Assembly (NCBI RefSeq): GCF_004337985.1
Contig: NW_021940921.1
Coordinates: forward strand, 310,001 to 374,000
Reading direction: 5' to 3'
Length of the DNA stretch: 64,000 nucleotides
Source: Pyricularia pennisetigena
Taxonomy: Eukaryota > Ascomycota > Sordariomycetes > Magnaporthales > Pyriculariaceae
Shown: positions 44,081-56,251 of the stretch, piece by piece
Layout: every line of letters begins with the position of its first letter
How positions within the stretch are numbered: position 1 is the first letter of the stretch
The notes under the pieces: generated by a model
Seen by the model: the letters and a program-made list of their open reading frames with translations, nothing else
Told to the model about the DNA's origin: nothing
Database searches by the model: none
Program-made: the position numbers and the translations under genes

Positions 44081-45741
44081 ATGCAAACGGCGTTCAACAA
44101 GCAATGAGCCAAGCATTGGGTCCCAGAATAACTTGACAAGAAATTACACATGTTGATTTGTTGATTTCCCCTGCCAAGGAGCCAAGTCGGTTCTTAACGA
44201 CCGGGCCCCAGATATTACATTTCCTCCACTCTCCGACTGGCCCAGAAGTACTTCAAAACATTCACAGACTCATCCTTCGCTACGAAACAACAGACACCAT
44301 CACACCTTGACCACCATTTAGATGGTTACGCAGCAGCAGTCAAATGGGAGCGGGCACGGTATGCAAAAACAAAAGCGACCCGGACAGCAGCCGCCGCGAC
44401 CGTTGTCACCGCCTCTGAGGCCCACTTCAGCTTCATCCCCACAGCTGCGAGTTGAGTCTGGATTCGCCCGAGAAGGGCCCGACTGTGGACGTACATCTGC
44501 ATATCCTATGAATCAGTATCAGTTTTCGCAGGTTTCAAAAGCCGCCTTTTGAAGGTCAAGATCTAAGGCGGGGCTTGTTACCCATTGTCTCCAGCAGAAC
44601 CGGCTGCTCTTTGACCAGTACAGCGGCCGATGGTGTTTGCGGCAGCATGTTGTTCTTTGCGTCAGTGGTTGGCGACATTTTGCGCTTATCTTGATTAAAA
44701 AGTCTTGTTGATGATCGTTGGGCAGGGCTTCAGTGAGTTTCTCTGTCTCGGCTTGAGAAAGCTTAGGGTTTGTTCCAGGTGGAGAATTGCATCAAGTGCT
44801 GATGTCGTGGCAATTCTCATATTATGCCAACGGCTACAATGACGTAAGCATGAGGCCCTGTGCCACTGCTCATCTGCCCTTATTATACGACATCACGTGT
44901 TCTGTACTCCGGGAGACTCGAATGAAAAACACAGGCATCCTTGCATCCATTCGAGGCACCCTGGTCAAAGCGACACTGCCGCTAGAGGGGGCATCATCGT
45001 TTCGCGCATTTACTTTTGGGCGCGACGAACATATGGGGATAATGCTCCGACCGGTTGCCTATGTCGATGAACCACATGGATATGACAAAGCGCTGGGTAC
45101 ATGTCTCGCATTACGCCTGGCCAGGAAAAGCAGGTTACCATGGAAGCAGCTGGACCTACCTGGGCGACCTAGGCCCCACCAACTATTAAGGAAGGACTGA
45201 ACTGGAACCCTAGCCAGAGTGGAGCGCAAGATCTCTGGTATATCCTCTCCCAATCAATGCGCAGTCGCCGCCTGGAGCACCAAAATTTCGAGCTTGCGCG
45301 GCTTGGCAGGGGCTTCCGGGAGTGGCACTTGACAGGCTTTGATTTTCTGCGCGCGGCATGGACTGTCGTTGACCACAACAAAATGGTCCAGTCTAGCTTC
45401 TCCAGGCCTTTCAGCGGGACCTGAACCATGGCTTGTGGTCCGGCGTCAACGCCAGGACGAGATTTCTCTATCCAGAGAAACCTGATAAGATGCAACTCGC
45501 AAGGGTGTTCGGTTCATAGAACAAGCATGGAGATGAGACATATATACTCTTTGTATTTCTTGTGTTCTCATTTACACAAGCTGTAATACGACGCAACAAG
45601 ATCTCGTTGATCTTGCAATGCGCTGGTTTGATCAAATACGATTTATGAATATGTACAAAGAAGTCTTCACATCTATCAGTAGTGAAGCGCGAATGTTCTG
45701 GTGTGCAAAAACAAACAGCCTTCCCCGTTCTGCATACCGCT
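44081..45741. other. intergenic, no supported gene
   Basis: 1.7 kb between the end of the repair gene and the end of the GH16 gene. An ATG frame at 44322-44552 would encode a Gln/Pro-rich peptide of 76 residues and another at 44787-45200 one of 137 residues. Neither resembles a known family or has splice context I trust. Confidence 0.45.
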
Positions 45742-46932
45742 CTACGTGCTCTGGTAGTGGGCAACGTAGAAAACCTCCATCATCTGTCCCCATCCTTCGA
45801 GGGTGTTGCCGTTCGGGTATCCGGGCCCTGTTGGTGATGGTTAGCCCCGTGTCCTAGTTGGGCAGAAAGGGGGGCACAAGAAATGATGCGATGATTTTGG
45901 CACTTACAGTCGCCGCCCACGGCCAAGTTCAGAATGATGTAGAGAGGGCTCCTGGCGAGGCTGGTCCAGACTCGTTCGTTGCCGATCCTGTTTCCAGAGA
46001 TCTGGTGAAACTGTTTTCCATCCTGCGCGCAGAGGCTTTAGTTAGTATCACTACTGCCCGTGTCCCGTTGATCCGAAAGCCTCGGAACAAAAGAGACGAG
46101 AAAAAAAAAAGAAGAAAAGAAAAAACTCACCAAAAACCACGTAATAGTCTCGTCCTGCCACCTCCCAGCCCTCCTGTCAATGTCGAGCCTCCAGACATGG
46201 GCATCCTGGTTCGGCAACGACACGGGCGCACCGATGCCCGAAGGCTCGTTGCAGGCACCGCCGGGGTAGACGTCGCAGTGGGTAGTGCCGTGGCCGGTGA
46301 GGATGCCGTTGACGGTCTCCATGATGTCGAGCTCACCGCAGGCGGGCCAGGGGGTGCCGTGACGCATCGAGTCGCCCAGCATCCAGAACGCGGGCCAGAT
46401 GCCCTGCTTGTTGCCGGGGGAGTTTGGGCCGAAGCGCAGCTTGGCCTCGACGCGCGTGACGCGGCCCGCCGGAGGGGTCAGCACGTAGCGGGACTCGGCG
46501 CGGCCGGACGACCAGCCGCCGCGCGCCGAGGAGTCGCGCCACGGCACCAGCTGCAGCGACTGGCCGCCCGAGAGCTGGATGTTGCGCGTCGACCGCCGGT
46601 AGGTCTGCAGCTCGTTGTTGACCCCGATGTCGCGGTCGATGATGTTCCATTTGCCCTCGTCGGGGAGGGTGCCGGAGGACCTGGTGGGAGGGGTGTTGGA
46701 GGTCGAGTTGGTTAGTTTGATAGCCTGGTGGGATGAGTGATGCGTATAAAAAAGTTGGCTGGCTAATGGAACCTTTTTTTTTCTTTATAAAATAAAAAAA
46801 ATCATGAGTTGGCTAGACTTACCCCATAAAGTTGTCCTGCCAGATACGCGTGAAACCAGAATAGCCTGGAGCATCAACTGCGACGGCCAAGGCCGGGGCG
46901 AGGAGAGCGAGGATGGCTTTGGAGATCTGCAT
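45742..46932 (-). CDS. secreted GH16 endo-beta-glucanase
   Basis: Exons 46932-46823, 46680-46131, 46022-45908 and 45827-45742, 286 residues. A signal peptide (about 19 residues) is followed by a beta-jelly-roll GH16 domain with the catalytic signature ELDIME (nucleophile Glu153, Asp155, acid/base Glu158), WPAFWMLG before it and a C-terminal strand ending EGWGQMMEVFYV. This is the bacterial-type laminarinase-like layout, so cleavage of beta-1,3- or mixed 1,3/1,4-glucan is likely. The short last exon supplies the conserved Trp-Pro strand and stop. No anchor or binding module is present. Confidence 0.92.
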
Positions 46933-49536
46933 CCTAGGCAAGTTCAAGTAGTGATCGTCGATATAAATGAGTGTATAGGTTGTTCCTGCAAGTGGGAAGA
47001 ACAAAGACCGAGTGACCCAGAAGCCAATAAATGACCGACTGTCAAGTGAGCTTGATTTACAAAAGGAGTGTAGAGGGCAGCGAGGCCAAAACAATCAGAA
47101 AAGGAGCGGCTTGTTGAAAAGATGGTCGACGAAGCTGTCGGGAATGGAATTCTCATCATGGGACGACGGGCCAGCCGCGCAACTTATAAGGGAGGATGAG
47201 TATATGTCTCTGTCCCCCGAACTTGGGTTCGCTAATGGATCAGATCTCCATTCAGTCCGGCCTCAAGCCCAAGTCGAACGCCAAGTTCTAGACCCGAAAT
47301 GGAGGGCAATATGACAAGATGTTAAGGGTGCCCAGGATGGGAGGCCAAGCGAGGGGATGAGGAAAAGAAAAGAGGGTGTTCTCGAATGAGGATAGAACCA
47401 GAAACAGAAGAAACAAAGACAAGCTGTAGAAAACGACTGTTTTTGCAACCGGATTGGTCAATCATGGGTAATTCTAGGGGGGGTTTATCGCATGGCACCC
47501 TCCCACGTTTCGTCGGTCTTTGTTCGGTACCTGCATTCGCTACCACGGCAAATGGGCTACACTTTGATGAGAAAGGAAGGAAATAAGACTAATGAAAAAA
47601 AAGATAAAACCAGGGGGTCTGGACATCGGAGGGAAGGCCCAAAGAGCGGATTGGTATATGCAATGCACGGCCAGTGGTGTTGTAGTAAGCTCACGTATCT
47701 GACGAGAAGATGGAGCGGCACAATAATAATAAAAAAAAGGCTACATGGCATCTGAACTCTTGTATGCAGTATATTGGATTACTCGTCCAAGCCATGCTTG
47801 AAGGTATCACTTTGAAATTGTTGCTGCGGCTGAGCTGAGCTGCCATGTCTTCAGCTTAGGAAAACGGTCATCTTTCATCTAGTCTTGACGGAAGATGCTG
47901 GGATTTTCCCAGATCACGAAAGATATCCTGGCTTTAATTTTTGGTTGTCGAGTGATGGAATTTTTTAAACATCGTAGATGTTAATATTAGCGGAACAGCT
48001 GATGGGATGAACTCTGACGAATGGGCATCGTAATCCAGGGGTTTGTCTCATGGAGCGCCCATTGGGAAGGGGAAAGGACCAAGGTTGTTTCAACCATTTC
48101 TGCGTCGTGATTGGACGAACCAAGATTAGCACCCTGTCAAAATATAAAACATTTTCTGTTCGTAGGGAACAGTTTTCTTTCGCCATCGGATGGAGAAAAC
48201 GTTCCGTCGGGAATAGAAGAAAAAAACTTGACCTGTTTGAAAAAATAACAAAATAAAAATAAAAACAGAGCCTCATTAAGCGCCCTTGAATATAATCCAT
48301 AGCAATCGTAATGGCCAATATCACAGTTTCGCAAGTTGACTAGGAATGCAGACCACAAGTGACACCCGGTTCAAACCAAGCACCAGTGCAAGTTAACGTT
48401 GCGTTCTGAGCTCGAAGATCCCCCGCAAAGCATTGACCTACCACCTAGGGAGTCTTTAGGTAGCACTTTACCTGTGTGTCATACGGACTTTGATGTCGCA
48501 TGTAAAACGTAGGATTTTGTCCAGGCACCCCCGAGAGCGACACTGGGAAATCCTGCAGTTGGGTACCTGGTCAATATCGTTCATTTCACGTTGATAAGTC
48601 AACATTTGGGGGGCGCACAAAGCNNNNNNNNNNNNNNNNNNNNNNNNNNNNNNNNNNNNNNNNNNNNNNNNNNNNNNNNNNNNNNNNNNNNNNNNNNNNN
48701 NNNNNNNNNNNNNNNNNNNNNNNNNCGCCGAGAAATGACAGCTACAATCCCGACGTCTGGATCGAGGCTCGGCATGCAAGGGATGTCAAAGACGCACCCT
48801 GGTTCTAGGGCGCGCCCCCCCATCTCGGCTCCTAACTTTTTGTTCAAATTAACTAACCATTCATTCTTTTGCGCCGCGGGCAGCGAGATTTCCTTCCGCT
48901 TCGGCCACTGCCGCATCTTCCCAGCTGCCCTTTTTGGCCTCTGCGCTTACACATCTCGGCCAAATAAATTCCGGTCTTTGTATGTCATGGAGCTTGTTGC
49001 ATTGCGGGAATCCCCCATCCTCATCAATGCTTTGTTGCAGCCAAGTGATAAGGTGATGTGCCTGTTGTTTTGGCATGTGAAGTTTGTCTGCAGCAATTTG
49101 GTTTTTAAGGCCACAAGGTGAGCTAGCCAACAATGGGTGCCTTGGCTAAGGACTTGATAGCCGGACCGATGGATTAAATTAAATGCTTACGATAGCTAAG
49201 TAGGTTGGCAGGTGTGCACTGCATCCGTGCTTCCATTGGCAATGGCAAACGAAACCACGTGCAGTCAGGATAAGCCTAACCCATCAAAGAGCAACATCCG
49301 TGACTAGCAAAATCTGGAAAATGCATGTTTATGCTGTGGATAGTATGTACATTGATCAGCCAAAACAAATTCTTGGACGACGGTGTTCTACAGACTTGGG
49401 ATGTATCTGGTTTTTCCCTTCCGGAAATAACCGCACAACCCCCAAAAAGACAAAATGAGAAAGAGACATGACTGATCTAAGCTTGCGCACCACAAGAAGA
49501 GCTGCAGCTAAGACCAGACTAAATGCAAAAACGTGT
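46933..49536. other. intergenic with 102-base gap
   Basis: 2.6 kb including the N run 48624-48725. Only overlapping short frames, none recognisable. The left end holds the GH16 promoter. A real gap of unknown size may hide sequence here. Confidence 0.5.
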
Positions 49537-51111
49537 CTATTCGCACTTGAAAGAGGTCCAATCATCTGAGTTGCCCCCGAGAAACTTGGCCGTTTTTGGC
49601 CATGGACACAGCTTGATAGTCTTGTTCTTTTTGTCTGTGTCTGCAGGGTCGGTGCCTAATATCTCCTCGGTCGGCGTTCCCGAATTGACCCAGGCCGCCA
49701 GAGCCTCGATGGAGTGCCATTTCCCCGGCACCTGGGGGTAGGACCTGGCCGAGGTGCAGTGTCCACCACCGGGCACCATGAACAGCCTCAAGAAGTCGCC
49801 GACTACCTGGTCGTTTCCAACCTTCTCCTCGACTGCCTTTAATCTGTCGATCGCATGCATCGCTCCTACCATCGGGTCGGCCCAGCTTTGGATGGCAATC
49901 ATCTTGCCGCCGGCCTCGCGAAAGGCTGACAGGTCGGGACTGCTGGCATCGATAAAGACACCCGCCTCGCGTTCGACCCGGTCAAGGTCTTGGCCGAAAT
50001 CAAACATGTCGGGGTTCCATGTGAGATTCCTGAAGACTAGATTCTGCATGAGCGGTGTGGCAAACTGGTTTACCAGCAAGGCCGGTTGGAGATCCCATTC
50101 CGTCTCGGTCGAGAGAGGAAATCCCGGGTAGATGGTGGCGTTGGTGCGAGCGTCTCGGGGCCCTTGGGAGAACGCCTCAACTGCCTTCATCTGAGCCCGG
50201 GTCAAACAGCGGACCGGAGGACCCGGAGGACCCTGGGGGTCGGCGCAGGCGAGCGAACGATAGTCAAAGTCGCAGGCCAGCGGATTCTCCACGACGCCGT
50301 CGACTACGCCGTCCAGGGCATCGCACCTGTCCAGCACCTCACGCCTGATCATCCTCAGCGTGTCCAGAGACAACTCGGCCCTGCCTTTAGTCTTGTCGCG
50401 GCTCCACAGAAACGCGATCATGAGGCGGGAGAAGGAATCTAGTGCGCAGGACGCGACGATGCCGTCAAAGAGCCCCGGGTGGAATTGTGCGAGCGCATAT
50501 GCCTGCGCGCCGCCGGTGGAGCATCCATAGAAGAGAGCCTTTTTCGTGACCAGCGGCGAGTAGAAGGCGTCGGCTAAGTGTCGTGCTGTTGGCGTCATGG
50601 CGGCGACGCCATTTCTGATCCAGGCGAGGAGCTGATCGGGATCATGCATGAACGGCAGCTCGAGCCCCGGACGCCCGGTTCTTTCTCCACCGTTGTCTGT
50701 TACACAGTGACCAGCATCCCCGGCAGCGATGGCAAAGCCGAGATGCAGATGCTGCATCATCCAGTCCTCCATCATGTCGCCACCAAAGCCGCCATTTCCT
50801 ACAACGAGGAAATCTCCATTATGATCATCTTTAGACGGCAGCCACAGCTGAAAGTTGACCGTGTTGTTGCCTGGATAGGCGACTTTGCCGTAGATGCGGC
50901 AAAAGGCCAGACTGTTGTTGGTTCCGTCTATGATAACAGAGTTGGCTGGAACGAACGTGGACTCCGAGACGCTGCTACCTGTGGGGAGGTCCGATAAGGA
51001 GGCGGCAAACTCGGGGCATTTTTTTTCGATCGAGTTAGTCCTGCTCGACAGACTGGCCGCAGCGAGAATTGCCGCATGGCACAGGAAGCCGAAACCTGTC
51101 TTTAGGTTCAT
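49537..51111 (-). CDS. secreted tannase / feruloyl esterase family protein
   Basis: 524 residues, one exon; ATG 51111 is the first real start (the in-frame TTG at 51123 is not). The N-terminal hydrophobic segment looks like a signal peptide. Catalytic features of the tannase family are visible: FYGCSTGGAQAYA (Ser198, preceded by Cys), Asp412 in SWADPMVG and His451 in GGGHCTS (followed by Cys). In this family the two Cys next to Ser and His form a disulfide that holds the triad. Members release ferulic or gallic acid from plant wall or tannin esters; which substrate applies cannot be told. Confidence 0.9.
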   Translation of the reverse strand: MNLKTGFGFLCHAAILAAASLSSRTNSIEKKCPEFAASLSDLPTGSSVSESTFVPANSVIIDGTNNSLAFCRIYGKVAYPGNNTVNFQLWLPSKDDHNGDFLVVGNGGFGGDMMEDWMMQHLHLGFAIAAGDAGHCVTDNGGERTGRPGLELPFMHDPDQLLAWIRNGVAAMTPTARHLADAFYSPLVTKKALFYGCSTGGAQAYALAQFHPGLFDGIVASCALDSFSRLMIAFLWSRDKTKGRAELSLDTLRMIRREVLDRCDALDGVVDGVVENPLACDFDYRSLACADPQGPPGPPVRCLTRAQMKAVEAFSQGPRDARTNATIYPGFPLSTETEWDLQPALLVNQFATPLMQNLVFRNLTWNPDMFDFGQDLDRVEREAGVFIDASSPDLSAFREAGGKMIAIQSWADPMVGAMHAIDRLKAVEEKVGNDQVVGDFLRLFMVPGGGHCTSARSYPQVPGKWHSIEALAAWVNSGTPTEEILGTDPADTDKKNKTIKLCPWPKTAKFLGGNSDDWTSFKCE

Positions 51112-53012
51112 TCTCAGTAGCAAGCGAGTTTTGCCGTTCTCGCGTCGATCAGATCAACGTTCGCGGTCGTACAAACATGATCAACCCCAACAAAAACGAC
51201 TTTGCACAAAGAGCTCTATACATGTTGAACAGGTCTCCATGAGACCACAAGGCATTCGCCGAGTTTTCGCGGGGAAATATGTCGAGTAATGCTAGAATGG
51301 GATAAAGATTTCTTGGTATTTGACTTTTTCAACTTGATGTTTTGTCGTGATTTTCTCGTACTTCCTTTCAGAGTTTACTTTTTCTACCTTGGCCACCACC
51401 AAAGCAAGAATTCACAGCAGACTGCAGGTACAGTGTTAAAGATTCGCTTACTGTAAGTCACGCTGAATCGAGTCCAACTCTGCTCGCTATCGATCGTAAA
51501 CAAAGCCATCAAACCCAGGTCTACTTCGTCGACAGCTGCAATAAATGATTCGGTAAACATCCGAGTCCTTTGCCCGACTGCTTTCTATCATTGATTTTCC
51601 CAAGCCCTTCTTCCTTGTATCCGATCGCCCACATGGTACAACCGGTACTCAGGCCAAGTGCGGGGTCGATTGCACATGGGATAATCCCATCATTCAGGAC
51701 TTCGTATCATTACTTCATTCACTCTTTGATCACGAGGCGACGAATAGCAAACTGCATGCACGTCAACTAAAGCAAGCCATCTTACCCGCGCTGGTCCAAC
51801 TGGTTAGCCAAGCCAGGGTCTTCTCCACAACCAACTTGATCATGGAAACGCCTCCTGCATGCATGCATGCCATAACATTCATTCATTGCATCCCACAACG
51901 CTTAAGCCAATTGAAACCACCCCCGATTCTACCCTGTACACCACCATATTTTGCCACCTCCACATTCCAGACATCAAAGCCCGCGACTTTTTCCGATCCC
52001 GTAAAGTCTCTCTCCAACTTTACCACCACTGACTCCAACCTTAGTGGCCTGCCTGGAATTTGCCAAGCTTGCCTGTAAATAAATATACATCAAAGTCCTT
52101 TGGCAACAAAAGACATTCGGGACCCCACGCAACCTTGGCAGGATATGACCTTTGAGTGGTCCGACGTCCGCATGTTTGTCGGTCCTTTTACCTAACCCTG
52201 CAAAGAAGCAAAAAGAAAACTGGTCTGCAGACCCCGAGAGGCATGATCCACCCGAACCAACCAGATCAGCCGACCCTTCCCAAGCTGAGCCGGGCGTACG
52301 CGCCGCGTCGCGACCGGTCATCCCCGGTTCTTTTTGGTTCTCCTTTTCTTTCTATGTGACCCGGATCTTCAAAACGAACCGGCGGTGGGGGAAGACTTCA
52401 AAGAAAACATATCCGCCGGTATCTGGTAATCTGCTCATGCCCTCATGAGCAATGTAGCGGTGACGGTCCGGAGTATGCGGGTGCCAAGATATGGACCGGC
52501 GCCATTTAGTCCTGAGAGCTGATATGCTATTATTGTAGCGACTACGTCCGGTGGCAAGTTTGGCTGCGATAAGCACGCAAACTACTGTTCCCCGGTAGAA
52601 CCTTTTGCTGCTTACATCCTTGGTGCTAAAGCTCGGCAGACAGCGTTGCGTGGACAAACGTGATTGACACAAGTCATTGTATGGACCCACGCTAACCTCC
52701 GCGGCATTTTCTTCGATCTTCTGCTTTTCCCCCTCCCTCCCGAAGTCCCCTCCATCTTAGAAAAAAAAAAAAAAAAAAAAAAAAAACATACGCCACCCTT
52801 CCTTCGTCCATCTGTGCCCAAGTGGGTGTGGTTAGAACGCAATAATTGGACTTAAAAAGGAGGCCCCTCCATCTCTGTTTCCCCTCTCCTCTCTTCTTCT
52901 TTCTCTTTCTTTTTTAGATCATCCGCGATACATCACTGCATCAGATCATCACCACTACAAAACCCTGACTCATAACAAAAAGTCCCAAAGACTCAAAACC
53001 TCAACATCCAAC
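51112..53012. other. intergenic, metallothionein promoter at right end
   Basis: 1.9 kb. No supported gene. A poly-A tract lies near 52760-52786. The 150 bp before 53013 contain TTAAAAAG and a CT-rich run near 52870-52916, a layout common before strongly expressed fungal genes. Confidence 0.5.
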
Positions 53013-53208
53013 ATGTGTGGCGACAACTGCACCTGCGGCGCTTCTTGCTCCTGCTCGAGCTGCGGCACCCACGGAAAGTGAGTTTTATGAACCGATGGGG
53101 AGAGTGCAATGGGTATTTGGAACAGAAGAGGAGCAAAGGAATCCATCCTGATCCTTTTGTTGGCGACGCTGAGGAATACCATTTGCTGATACGGCTTTTC
53201 ATAGATAA
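53013..53208 (+). CDS. MMT1: 22-residue metallothionein (MMT1-type)
   Basis: ATG 53013 opens a 22-codon frame with six Cys at positions 2, 6, 8, 12, 14 and 17 in a CxxxCxC..CxCxxC spacing. It starts MCGDNCTC and ends GTHGK. This agrees with my memory of the Magnaporthe MMT1 protein, which binds zinc strongly and is needed for cell-wall function and pathogenicity. The stop is either TGA at 53079-53081 in unspliced RNA, or TAA at 53206-53208 after removal of an intron 53078-53204 (GTGAGT, CTGAT branch, TTTTCATAG). Both give the same peptide because the last codon reads AAG or AAA. The gene is too short for usual length cut-offs. Confidence 0.92.
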
Positions 53209-54841
53209 ACCGTCAGCCCTGCTGAGAGCCAAGTCGGCAAGCATGTGTGGGGAGTTGTTGGGGCATCATGATACGTCGTTATGAGTTTTATGTGACATTC
53301 TGTCAACGGGGAGAGGGTCGGAGAGTTTGTGCTTTTTATGAAAAATGAGCTAGCAAGTTCCACGCCGAGATTGCTGGAGATGCGCGAAAGATTTGGATCT
53401 ACAATTGCTTTCGGCTTCAAACTTCTACACAGCATTATCCCGTCTGGGGTGTCGTTTCAAATCGAATCAACAGCTTTGCTACCAATTTCGTTCTGCTTTG
53501 ATGATATCAAGTAGTGAGTGGTTGTGATTACATGTCCAACTGCAAGATGGGTAAGGTCGTACATGTCCCATTTAAATATACTATCTTCATCTGGATTACG
53601 TTTCTGTATTCTGGACCGGTAAAGCACCATCGGCTACTATTAAACACTTGACATGCAAAAAAAAGAAAGAAAGAAAAAAAAGCGCATGCTTCTTTTCATG
53701 CACTTTGGTATCCTCGTTTCGATCAAGCCCCGACGCACAGCTAGCTGGCCTAACACGGTTTCAATCGAGAACAATGGAGCAAATCGCTTCCTAGCGTCAT
53801 TGGTTCATAACAGCCTCATCCTCTTCACTGCCTGCTCATTCATTCATAATCAACAGCACAACAAGGCGCGCAGAACATCCTCACGGACTTGCCCGTCTAG
53901 AATAATATGCGTCCCATTAGGCCAAAACTGGCAGGGTGCCAATATTCGCAATATAGATGACTATACTTTTAACTTTCTTGCTTGACAACCCGGACGGTCA
54001 AAGTTGACCAAGAAAATGCCAACTACTGTAGACTCAGCATTCCGCAAAGACGTTAGCAGTCTTGCTCGGCATCTGATTTTCACGAGCCGGCCTCGAGGGA
54101 TGGGATTTCCAGATCTTTCATTGCTGGCAGGCTTTGTTCTGTAAGACCTGATCAGTTATTCCACATCCTGGAACCGTGGCGATCTTGACTATATTCTAGC
54201 TGGTGCTGCAGCGCCTACTGTCTGGGATAATCCCGTCGCGTCAAACATCTGTCAGCGATGCGCTGACGTTACATGGGGTGAACTGTAAGTAAACCTAAGT
54301 TCATCTTGCCCCCCTGAATGTGGACCTATACTTTTTACCTAACTTTATCGTGCCAAGTCGGAGTCCGCCGCCAGATTGGACTCGTGCCCAGGATATCGTA
54401 GTCAAAGAGTCCTTTATTTCCAAAGAATCTATGGACGAACATGAGAGAGCGCTGACGATGTGGCCCAATTTTAGATGTACTTTTTTTCAGAGAATGGTTG
54501 ATGGCTGTGAGTTGCCCGACTCAGCATGCAGGCACCGCTGACCTGGGGCCGGTTCCTTTACAGATTCATCTTCACGTACTGCTCAAGACCGCTTCATCCT
54601 CCATCATACTCGGCCAGGATGCCAAGTACCACTCAGGCGGGAGGGTCGCGCAGTCGGCGTTGGGCGTGGAGGGGTTGCTTCATCCTGCTCGCCTGCCTAA
54701 GAGTCGTCAATGCAGTACTCATATTTCTAAATATACGTGAAAGCGAGTCGCACATGACACCGCGAAGGCTCTCAGCGTCGGACGGTACTCGACACGAGCC
54801 GGCGGCACCGAAAAAAAAAAAAAAAAGGATTCACGTGTTGC
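53209..54841. other. intergenic, no supported gene
   Basis: 1.6 kb. Splice-like signals occur (GTAAGA near 54140, TTCTAG near 54200, GTAAGT near 54286) and could belong to a small multi-exon gene or to a gene cut by the transposon at 54844, but I could not assemble a consistent frame. Confidence 0.4.
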
Positions 54842-54843
54842 TA

Positions 54844-56249
54844 CAGCACCTGTCCAAAAATAACGCAACGCGACAGGGGTCAACCCCCCCTATTATCTGC
54901 ACCACCAAACTTTGGTGTAAGTCCACACATTCAATTTTAGGGCTACAGATAAAGTAAATACATGAAAATAAAACTATCTCAATGCTTTTTAATATTTGGT
55001 ATACCAACCTTCGGCTTCGCGCACCGCTGCAATCCTGCGGGGCATAGATTCAAGTAGCTAATCGATTTTGGTCTGGTCCAACCCATCCCACGTAACCTGG
55101 GCCAAACTGATAAATTCCTTTATCGCGGCCCTACTTTCACCTAATTTAGTAAAATGAGGGTGCTGTTTTTCTATTGTTTTTTTTAACAGTTTCCATACGT
55201 GTTTTATAGGGTTAATATCTGGGTTGTGAAACGGCCAATCGATTAATTCGATCGCGTTGTTGAGGATCCAAATTATGGTTTGCACCGATTTATATATACC
55301 GGCGTTATTTTGTTAAAATCGCTTCGTTCCGTTATATATAAGGATTAAACCTTCCCTTAACGCGTTGATATAGCTTTGGGACGAATAACCTCCTTTTTTA
55401 CCTGGCCGTTCGTCCCGGCGCATAACGATTAGCTTGGACCTACCCCTTTTCCATATGTATGCCTAAAATATAATTGTAATCGAGGGTTTGCCGTGCGTTG
55501 TTTTATGTATATTTTCTGGTTTGTAGCGCTCGTTTGGGTATCCGAATACCTATAATATACCCCTTAAACGGGCGTTATATACCGAGCATTTGTCGTTATA
55601 TATAACCTATAAAATACGCGTTATTAATAATTGGGAATAGCTTTATTTTATATATACGTATTTCAGTCAAATTTTTTTCGTTACCCTCCCAATTATATAT
55701 AAATTTTAAGCGTTTTTTAACAAACCCTTAAAACAACAAAATGCGTTTTTTAGCCTTCCAATGCAGGATTTTTTGCTTTTTAAGGCGCTTGCGGTAGGTA
55801 AAACGGTTATTTACCCTTTGCATTTCCGTGCGGAGGGTATACCAATTAATTTTAGGGGTATTTCGCATTATACGCGTTAAATTACGGGTATTTTTTTCCG
55901 TAAATAGTTTTAACCGGCCGGATTTAGGTAGGTATTAAAGGGTACGGTGTTCGTTCCATTTACGTTTTGTACGCAGGATTGTAGATTTTGTGGTTTGGAA
56001 CGCGTCGGCCATTTTTTGACAATTTTGCCCCAGCGTCCTCGCCTGCACCATCGCGGCACGTGTTTCTGGTTTGAATTTATTATATTTTTGGCGGTTTCCG
56101 GTCAAGGCAAGCCCAAAAGTACGTTCGTCTGACATGTTTTGGCTGAGTTGTGGTGGATTGAAAAGGGTGAGTTTTTGGGAGGGTAACGCGATCCAAAACG
56201 CGGTGTAAAAATACCCCTGTCGCGTTGCGTTATTTTTGGACAGGTGCTG
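54844..56249 (-). mobile_element. Tc1-like DNA transposon, decayed interior
   Basis: 1,406 bp with perfect 37-bp terminal inverted repeats beginning CAGCACCTGTCC, flanked by a TA duplication (54842-54843 and 56250-56251), as Tc1/mariner elements require. It carries a transposase relic on the minus strand. The repeats keep their C and G bases whereas the interior is TA-rich and full of stops. Confidence 0.92.
54980..56135 (-). pseudogene. Tc1-like transposase relic
   Basis: Starts at ATG 56135 with an N-terminal helix-turn-helix-like segment (ARTLGQNCQKMADAFQ) that is open for 66 codons, then many stops. The 3' part (55058-55285) keeps the DDE-domain signature WPFHNPDINPIKHVW near the catalytic end. 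It is followed by a TAG where Gln is expected and a tail ending about 54990. Stops fit C-to-T mutation. The gene is non-functional. Confidence 0.85.
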
Positions 56250-56251
56250 TA

